Positions 59,501 to 64,000 of a DNA stretch of 64,000 nucleotides are shown one piece after another (within the stretch, counting starts at the first letter, position 1; each line of letters begins with the position of its first letter). The notes beneath the pieces are model-generated. The model had not been told where the DNA came from. It ran no database searches and worked only from the letters and a program-made list of their open reading frames with translations. The stretch is from Metridium senile (lineage: Eukaryota; Cnidaria; Anthozoa; Actiniaria; Metridiidae), in NCBI GenBank assembly GCA_949775045.1, contig OX459103.1:4790502-4854501 (forward strand). The letters are read 5' to 3'. The position numbers and the translations under genes were made by a program.

Positions 59501-62500
59501 CATCATAATTACCATCATCATCATCATAATAACCATCATCATCATCATCATCATAACCATCATCATCATAATAACCATCATCATCATAATAACCATCATC
59601 ATCATCATCATAATTACCATCATCTTCATAATTACCATCATCATCATAATTACCATCATCTTCATAATTACCATCATAATTACCATCATCATAATTACCA
59701 TCATCATCATCATTTTTCAATAACGAGTAATCTACGATTGTCGTTTGTTTAGATGGTTATTTCAGTCAAGAGTCAAAACTCAACTCGTGTTACTGTCAAG
59801 CTTGTCATGAAGCTCGTGGTGAAAAACAGTACGAGGCCAGCGGTGATCCTGCACGAAGATATGCGCAGCCTTTGGGGTGGTGCCAGTTTGGATTAGGGTA
59901 AATATAGTCACTTTAATTATTATAGGGTAACTACTTCATGCAGGCAGTAGTATTGCAGGGTTCGTGCTACTCCTTAAACTCCTTGAATACTCCTTAGATT
60001 TGATTTACGTTTTTAAGGGCACTTGAAAAGCCCTTGAATTTTAGAAAACCAGCAAAAACTCTTTAAAAACTCCTTAATTCTAGCTATAGTAGGGTAAAAA
60101 TTCTAGTATTGCAAATTAAAGTTAAGTAAAAATTCTAGTATTGTACATCATTTTCGTAAATTCGTAAGTTTTCGTATATCAAAGTTGTCGCAAAAAGCGC
60201 TTAAAAATTACTTTTTGGTCCTTGAAAACTCCCGCTTAAATTTTGTTTACTGACATCAGCACGAACCCTGTATTGGTTATTATTCAAATATATTACCAGG
60301 GACGAAATTTGTCAAGGGGTGTCCCAATTGCAAATTAAGGTGTTAGGGGTTGTCCGGTCCTTAATAGAAAATAAGGGTTATTGTTTCGCTAAAGGATGTG
60401 TCCGGTCCCATTTGGGACACCCACTCGATCCTCTTTCTCGTGCTTGATCTACTACATCCCAACCCAGTCGAATGGCCCCCTAGGATCATCACCTTTACTT
60501 CCTGTTATCATTGACAAACCTGTCCTGTTTGTTCTCAGGCTCCCACCACGAATTAAATCCTTACAAGTTCTCGATAAGTGGCATGTAGCGTTTTACGGGA
60601 CACAGATCGGTAAAATAAGAAGAATATTAGACGCTGGTGATCTACCCATGCCAGATACTGGTCAAAACAGACGTCGATCAAAGTCAAATTCTAACAAAGA
60701 AAACGATGTTCCTAGACTGGTTATGTCACCGACAGTCATGTGTGTGACATGCACGACAAGGATGTCGGCTTTCCAGTAAGTAATCGATAATTAATCGGCA
60801 TTGTTATGATGCGATTAATATAACTGGGTATTTTGGGTCATTATAATACTCTGAAGCTACTCGGTATGAAGATGTTTCTACCGATAATCACTCGGTTAGA
60901 AATGTTTCTATCGTCGATAATCACTCGGTTAGAGATGCTTATATCAATAACCACTCGATTAGAGTTGTTGATATCGATAATCACTCGGTTAGAGCCACTC
61001 GGTAATTTCCCGAGTCAGTCGTAATGTTATGAAAATGTGGCCGAGAATCTTTCAGTAAATTCATCCGCTTGATAACACAAACAATTATTCATAACAATCA
61101 TTTTGCAAAGATTTTAATTCAACAAAAATTCATTTTTACATATAATATAGTTTTGTTTTAACTTTACAAGCTTGATAGTCTATACACCTACTTGCAAGAA
61201 CGTTGTCATACAAAAAAGAACATTTGTAGTTTAGTGGATTTGAAATAAATTAAAAGTACAAAAGAAGATCATTGAAGCAGAACTCTTTCTTTTGTATTTT
61301 TGATCTATTCATAATCCACTAAACTACAAATGTTCTTTTTTGTATGACAACGTTCTTGCAAGTAGGTTTATCTATAAAAGTATATTTTAACAATTTGATT
61401 TATTATGTATAACAGAGTTTCTTTAAATTATTATTATAACTATATAAATTCCGAATCAAAATATGGCGATCAATATAAATCACTACATTGTTTCTGAATC
61501 AGGGTTCGTGCTACTCCTTAAACTACTTGAAAACTCCTTAGATTTGATTTACGTTTTTAAGGGCACTTGAAAAGCCCTTGAATTTTAGAAAATCAGCAAA
61601 AACTCCTTAAAAACTCCTTAATTTTAGCCAAAATAGGATAAAAATTCTAGTATTGCAAATTAAAGTTAAGTAAAATTCTAGTATTGTACATCATTTTTGT
61701 AAATTCGTAAACTTTCGTATATCAAAGTTGTCGCAAAAAGTGCTTAAAAATTACTTTTTGGTCCTTGAAAACTCCTTAGATTTTGTTTACTGACATCAGC
61801 ACGAACCCTGTGAATGACAAACCTCGTTGTCATTTTCAAACACGATCGATTTTTTTAGCTTGTGTACATCCGGGTCCCCGTTTCTCCCCATAGGGGGAGG
61901 GGTGGGGGCGGCTGTACACAGGCTGGATTTTTTTAGAAAATTATAAGTCCAAAACAATGTTTCCTATGCGACTTGGTAGAAATCAAAAAATACTAAAAAA
62001 ATTTGAGTTCTCCCTACTTTTATATTTTCGGCATATTTTGATTCGGTGCACGAATGGTACATTTTGTCTTTGTTTTGCAGTGCATGAATGGGAACGATAA
62101 ACAATATATTTTTGTGTTACTTTTAGAGTCAAACGACTGCATTATTTCGAGCGACTGTATTATAAATTTAAATCTTGAATTGCGAAGGGTTCGTTTTAAA
62201 AGTGACCATTTTGAATGATTTACTGAAACACATTCACATGAAATATAGTTAATGTTAGCCTCCACCGCAGGCAACCCTTTCCTTTCCCTTTGGTCTCATG
62301 GGGTCCCTTTGTCATTTGACCGAGGGGGATTGGTCCCGGTCACTCGAGACAGGAAGCCCAATAAAAGAAAACAGAGCGGAGACACCTGCGGAGGAGGCTA
62401 AGTTAATGTATATAATCTAAGCGTTTAACACTTTTCTCTTATGAAAATCTAATTTGCGAGTTTAACTGTTCATTATATATTTGTATAATTTTTGTTAACC

Positions 62501-63352
62501 TTATATATATATATATATATTATGCTGTTTTATTTTATTATTATTGTATAATTTTGGATGATTTTATTCATCTTAATCAGTATGACCATTTAACCACCAC
62601 CACTGTCATCATCATCATCAACAACAACATTATCATTATCAATGGCACCATCTTTATCATCATCATCAACAACACTATCATTATCACCAACGCAATCACC
62701 ATGATCATCTTCATCGTCATTATCATGAACAACAACACTATCATTTATTTATCATCATCATCATCAGGCAATACTATCATTATCATCAACGCAATCACCA
62801 CCATTATCATCATCATCATCATCATCAACAAACAACACAATCATCATCATCATCAACAACACTATCATTTATTTATCACCATCATTATCATCAACGCAAT
62901 CGCCATCATTATCATCATCATCATCAACATCATCCACAAAATATCATTAATCTTCATCAAAACATTATCATCATCATCATTAACAACGCAATCATCATCA
63001 ACAACAACAACGTTTTTATTGCACCTAGAATTTGAAAGAGATTACAATTTACAAATAGAAAATTACATGTACATTGTCATTCTTATAATTCTAATAATTC
63101 TAACTGATGTGTATTGACGTCATCATTAGATACCGTGACGTAACAACAGGAGAAACGTACGAAGCTCGGGTCGCTTTCCGTGTCTGCGTGAGGCCTGGGT
63201 CCTATAACACAGGGCGGCCCTCCTGCTGCACACAAGATACAAACGAAGCATTATCAGACCAGAATCTGGGCACACAGGAATTGGAATGGTATTTAGAGGA
63301 AAAAGGACTGATTGCGCTTACTGCGTTACTTATTAAACTAGAGCCCACATAA
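42630..63352 (+). CDS. NEURL4: NEURL4 (neuralized-like protein 4), six NHR domains, complete, 22 exons
   Basis: Exons: 42630-43203, 44489-44655, 47213-47413, 49111-49330, 49820-49913, 50271-50538, 50970-51180, 52026-52298, 52938-53186, 53366-53524, 53912-54054, 54963-55160, 55289-55387, 55644-55707, 55984-56042, 56869-56903, 57304-57436, 58029-58187, 58377-58704, 59753-59897, 60539-60775, 63130-63352; 4239 nt, 1412 residues. A second in-frame ATG at 42678 has the better context (A at -3, G at +4) and may be the true start (1396 residues). NHR domains: about 25-185, 198-370, 393-555, 605-785, 806-965 and 1004-1165. Each shows the FEV...W(S/A)GSL(E/A)xG, G(T/Y)W(I/L)(M/W)SG and (F/Y)(V/I/L)NGxDxG...DLYG pattern. 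The C-terminus has a Cys/His cluster (C1224, C1226, C1229, H1230) and ends ELEWYLEEKG. Human NEURL4 (about 1,560 residues) binds HERC2 and CP110 at centrosomes. Confidence 0.94.
43904..43999. repeat. Foldback family A, short copy
   Basis: AAGGGCCGAGGCAAACGGTT is mirrored by AACCGTTTGCCTGGGCCTC; related to 201-388. In NEURL4 intron 1. Confidence 0.78.
44115..44464 (+). repeat. Foldback family B, copies 3a/3b
   Basis: A partial terminal part (44115-44190) is followed by a fuller copy (44221-44464) ending ATTATTCATGAATTTTATAA, 24 bp before the NEURL4 exon 2 acceptor. Confidence 0.8.
44740..44990 (+). repeat. Foldback family B, diverged copy 4
   Basis: Begins CATGATCATGAGCGGCCGTG and ends TTAATTATTCATGAG. 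Its 3' end abuts the TTAA-flanked element that follows. Confidence 0.75.
44996..47005. mobile_element. 2-kb non-autonomous DNA transposon with TTAA flanks and long imperfect inverted ends
   Basis: Ends AGTGCTAGTCTTACGA and TCGTAAGACTAGCACT are perfect 16-bp inverted repeats. TTAA lies directly outside each end (44992-44995 and 47006-47009). Sub-terminal blocks also mirror: GTCCGCCATTAATCGATCGC against GAGTAATGGCGGAC, and GTGACGTCATATGCGCAA against GCGCATATGATGTCACA, so the ends pair over roughly 200 bp. The longest frame is about 70 codons with no transposase motif. TTAA duplication suggests piggyBac-type mobilisation, but the ends do not start CCC. It sits in NEURL4 intron 2. Confidence 0.75.
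47081..47212 (+). repeat. 24-nt tandem repeat of a 3' splice site before NEURL4 exon 3
   Basis: Five full units (47081, 47105, 47129, 47165, 47189) and one 12-nt half unit (47153) of GCTAAAAGTCTC + AATGTTTTCCAG. Each ends in CAG after a short pyrimidine run. The last unit (with TTTTTTCCAG) supplies the acceptor at 47211-47212. Confidence 0.95.
47438..47686. repeat. Foldback family G, complete copy
   Basis: CCCGGGGGGTACTCCCTTTG is mirrored by CAAAGGGAGTACCCCCCGGG; inner GTGGTAGGGGTG pairs with CACCCCTACCAC. It starts 25 bp after the exon 3 donor of NEURL4. Confidence 0.9.
47701..47754 (+). repeat. Fragment of the 35531-35625 repeat, reversed
   Basis: TTAAGTCAACATTTTTTATT...GTTACAAATTTCATTACATTACCTATCG. 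The GAAAC-GTC part is missing. Confidence 0.6.
47868..47998 (+). repeat. SINE-like dispersed repeat, copy 2 (left half)
   Basis: Matches 28068-28200 (GGCTCAATCTTCTAGCTGGA..., TATCGGGGAGACTCACTCAC). Confidence 0.7.
48060..48700 (+). repeat. 105-bp satellite-like array, six units
   Basis: TTGTCATTAGCAGTATCATT recurs every 105 bp (48071, 48176, 48281, 48386, 48491, 48596), each with TTACCATTTTCGGCATTGTT. Units are nearly identical, so expansion was recent. The unit is itself ATC-rich. Confidence 0.93.
48780..49085. repeat. ATC microsatellite before NEURL4 exon 4
   Basis: CATCATCATCATTTTTGTCA-type units up to 25 bp from the acceptor. Confidence 0.88.
49389..49745. repeat. TTCC tract and duplicated TTCC+ATC block
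   Basis: A TTCC run (49389-49478), then a block (TTCC run + ATTAACCAAAACATTATAAT + TTGAGTTATTACTTGCCAT) present twice, ending near 49590 and 49740. Confidence 0.9.
50610..50905. repeat. GAT trinucleotide tract, with a short exon 6 echo at its left edge
   Basis: Interrupted GAT repeats in NEURL4 intron 6. Just before it, 50604-50623 (AAGAACGGGAGTACTGTG) repeats a piece of exon 6 (50485-50502). Confidence 0.85.
51188..51482 (+). repeat. Foldback family B, copy 5
   Basis: TACAATATGACCGGCCAATC...ATACAGATCGGACGTGAATA...TTATTCATGAATTCTATAAT, starting 8 bp after the NEURL4 exon 7 boundary. Confidence 0.85.
51621..51838. repeat. Foldback family C, copy 2
   Basis: CCCTTCCCAGTTCCC...AGCCAGGCCTTTGCCTC is mirrored by AAAAAGGCCTGGCT...GAACTGTGAAGGGG. 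In NEURL4 intron 7. Confidence 0.87.
52233..52535 (+). repeat. Triplicated end of NEURL4 exon 8 including its donor site
   Basis: Units of about 100 bp begin GATGACGAGATGTTTGAGG at 52233, 52332 and 52438. Unit 1 is the true exon end (donor after 52298). Unit 2 has lost the last G before the donor (GCAT|GTTAGT). Unit 3 keeps GCAG|GTTAGT. Units 2 and 3 share GGTTATTGTG where the exon has GGTGATCGTG. Confidence 0.95.
53208..53312 (+). repeat. Dispersed repeat with hammerhead-like half, reversed
   Basis: Contains CAAAGGGCCAAAGCTCGAAA-CCTC, then GTAAAGTCAACATTTTTT and TTACCTAT; related to 35531-35625. Confidence 0.55.
53577..53826. repeat. Foldback MITE with TTTGAAAAAA ends
   Basis: TTTGAAAAAAAACATTGTTG...CGCGACTA is mirrored by TAGTCGCGAAGCCAGTTGGT...ACGTTTTTTCAAA; inner GGGAGTATGGGTAAAAATC pairs with GATTTCTACCCATACTCC. 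Confidence 0.87.
54157..54317. repeat. Foldback MITE with AGGAAATT ends
   Basis: AGGAAATTCCACC...TTATGAAAAATAC...GTATTTG is mirrored by CAAATACGTGCGGTATTTTTCAT...GGTGTAATTTCCTTT. Confidence 0.83.
54525..54945. repeat. GAATGGAT/GAAT simple repeat
   Basis: About 400 bp of tetranucleotide repeats in NEURL4 intron 11, ending in TTACTGACTGAC units just before the exon 12 acceptor. Confidence 0.9.
55822..55970 (+). repeat. 50-bp tandem repeat (three units) before NEURL4 exon 15
   Basis: CTGCAAGGAAGACTATAATT + TTGCTTGTATGATGATTAAT occurs three times, ending about 15 bp before the acceptor at 55982-55983. Confidence 0.9.
56067..56319. repeat. Foldback element with ATTAGTGTAxGGGG arms
   Basis: ATTAGTGTATGGGGAGGGGG is mirrored by CCCTCCCCCATTACACTAAT; a run of about 20 C lies at 56141-56157. 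Confidence 0.75.
56472..56595. repeat. (ATC)n(ATT)n microsatellite
   Basis: Pure ATC then pure ATT runs in NEURL4 intron 15. Confidence 0.95.
57110..57269. repeat. Foldback element with AAATCGCAC ends
   Basis: AAATCGCACAATC...CGTACAATTTGTAAT is mirrored by AATTACGAATTGTAC...GATCGTGCGATTT; the centre pairs GATGTTTTGAAAGTTA with TAACTTTCAAAACATC. Confidence 0.87.
57560..57955. repeat. ATC tract containing a roughly 200-bp direct duplication
   Basis: ATCGTCATTATTTTGTTATC through AACATAAACATTAGCATTAT occurs twice (from about 57570 and 57769). Confidence 0.9.
58280..58311 (+). repeat. Intronic echo of NEURL4 exon 19 start
   Basis: TTGAAGGTCTAGAGCCTGGA-TTTGACCGAC repeats 58380-58411 of exon 19 with three changes, exactly 100 bp upstream. 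Confidence 0.85.
58840..59712. repeat. 870-bp ATC/ATAATTACC repeat array
   Basis: Mainly CCATCATCATCATAATAA and CCATCATCATCATAATTA units. The long Asp/Tyr/Gly or Met/Ile/Val frames on the minus strand are repeat translations. Confidence 0.95.
59956..60271 (+). repeat. MITE-like element with CAGGGTTCGTGCT ends, copy 1
   Basis: Starts CAGGGTTCGTGCTACTCCTT and ends CATCAGCACGAACCCTG. Same orientation and about 95% alike to 61500-61811. Confidence 0.88.
60865..60995 (+). repeat. Degenerate tandem repeat of about 33 bp
   Basis: GATAATCACTCGGTTAGA recurs four times (once as CCACTCGATTAGA). Confidence 0.85.
61186..61371. repeat. Long hairpin element, nearly perfect 50-bp arms
   Basis: CCTACTTGCAAGAACGTTGT...ACATTTGTAGTTTAGTGGAT is mirrored by ATCCACTAAACTACAAATGT...ACAACGTTCTTGCAAGTAGG, with a loop of about 70 bp. 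Arms are almost identical, so the insertion is probably young. Confidence 0.9.
61500..61811 (+). repeat. MITE-like element with CAGGGTTCGTGCT ends, copy 2
   Basis: Second copy of 59956-60271, also in NEURL4 intron 21 or just before it. Confidence 0.88.
61857..61924. repeat. Small foldback with AGCxTGTGTACA ends
   Basis: AGCTTGTGTACATCCGGGTC is mirrored by GGGGCGGCTGTACACAGGCT. Confidence 0.75.
62255..62401. repeat. Foldback MITE family D, copy 3
   Basis: TTAGCCTCCACCGCAGGC is mirrored by CACCTGCGGAGGAGGCTAA. Confidence 0.83.
62502..63015. repeat. (TA)n then ATC/AAC tract before NEURL4 exon 22
   Basis: A short TA run (62502-62521), then interrupted ATC repeats with an internally repeated AACACTATCATTTATTTATC block. 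Confidence 0.88.
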
Positions 63353-63745
63353 TACTATTTGGAAAATCAAAACCAGGATCTTGAGACTCGGGACTTGGAA
63401 TGGTATTTGGAGGAAAAAGGACTGATTGCGCTTACTGCGTTACTTATTAAACTAGAACCCACATAATACTATTTGGAAAATCAATACCAGGATCTTGGGA
63501 CTCGGGACTTGGAGTGGTATTTGGAGGAAAAAGGACTGATTGCGCTTACTGCGTTACTTGTTAGAACCCACATAATACTATTTGGAAAATCAAAACCAGG
63601 ATCTTGAGACTCGGGACTTGGAATGGTATTTGGAGGAAAAAGGACTGATTGCGCTTACTGCGTTACTTATTAAACTAGAACCCACATAATACTATCGGGA
63701 AAATCAAAACCAGGATCTTGGGACTCGGGACTTGGAGTGGTACTT
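63278..63745 (+). repeat. 114-nt tandem repeat of the NEURL4 3' coding end and stop
   Basis: Units starting at the E/D-L-E-W codons: 63278 (true C-terminus), 63392, 63506, 63615 and a partial at 63729. Units 1, 2 and 4 keep GGACTGATTGCGCTTACTGC through CCCACATAA. Unit 3 lacks five bases, which shifts its frame. The period is 38 codons. Confidence 0.95.
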
Positions 63746-63861
63746 AAAAAAGAGCTGGTCTCACTAGCCTATTTATAGCTGGCTTTTGGGGGATGGAATG
63801 GTTAAACCTGCAAAATGCTCTTGGTAAAATCAAGATCAGGAACTGTGGACTTGGGAGTTTG

Positions 63862-64000
63862 AATAGTTCCCTTCACAGTTCTCTGCATCATCTTGAAAGG
63901 TAGCCAGGCCTTTGCATCGTCCAGCGAGACGATCGTTGAGCTTGCAATGATAGAGACAAGTGAATAATTGTCCGGCAACGTGTTAAAAGGTCTCTATCAT
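63862..64000. repeat. Foldback family C, copy 3 (cut by window edge)
   Basis: AATAGTTCCCTTCACAGTTC...GAGCTTGCAATGATAGAGAC, matching 51621-51838 up to the right boundary. Confidence 0.87.

Noticed and set aside
58929..59720. 263-residue Asp/Tyr/Gly-rich and 223-residue Met/Ile/Val-rich frames on the minus strand
   Set aside because: They are two frames of an ATC/ATAATTACC simple repeat inside NEURL4 intron 19, with no domain or independent start context.

Overview
The window looks like nuclear DNA of an animal, most likely a marine cnidarian (anthozoan coral or anemone relative). It is AT-rich and carries five conserved animal genes split into about 61 coding exons with GT-AG introns. It also holds many short foldback transposons and ATC/GAAT/TTCC simple repeats. 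Terminal motifs such as TACAGTGGAACCC, TTAA-CCCTTTGACT and CCGGGGGGTACTCCC are of a kind I associate with invertebrate genomes. The species cannot be fixed from the sequence alone.

Layout, left to right. (1) 693-5026, minus strand: the first three coding exons of a heterotrimeric G protein beta subunit; the gene continues off the left edge. (2) 6839-17807, minus: a complete 17-exon enolase of 435 residues with every catalytic and metal-binding residue intact; a probable non-coding first exon lies near 21352-21440. (3) 22020-33918, plus: a complete 12-exon SPEN (split ends/SHARP) gene of 1265 residues with four RRMs and a C-terminal SPOC domain. It is divergent from enolase across a roughly 0.6 kb intergenic region with five CCAAT boxes. 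(4) 36396-41482, plus: a seven-exon myeloid leukemia factor (MLF) gene of 253 residues. (5) 42630-63352, plus: a complete 22-exon NEURL4 gene (up to 1412 residues) with six NHR domains. No pathway links the five genes; they are housekeeping or regulatory neighbours.

Introns and spacers are packed with non-coding DNA. At least 14 foldback (MITE-like) families are visible, several with two to five copies inside the window. There is also a 971-bp piggyBac-like element, a 2-kb element with long imperfect inverted ends flanked by TTAA, a 70-bp and a 105-bp minisatellite, and long trinucleotide and tetranucleotide tracts.

The most unusual observations concern local tandem duplication at exon edges. 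NEURL4 exon 3 is preceded by five and a half copies of a 24-nt unit, each ending in a 3' splice site and all open in the exon's frame. The end of NEURL4 exon 8 with its donor is triplicated. The last 38 codons of NEURL4 plus its stop are repeated downstream with a 114-nt period. The MLF 3'UTR is a three-unit repeat starting at the stop codon. A 97-98% identical 175-bp inverted repeat flanks MLF exons 3-7. I see no defence system, operon, CRISPR array, rRNA or convincing tRNA.
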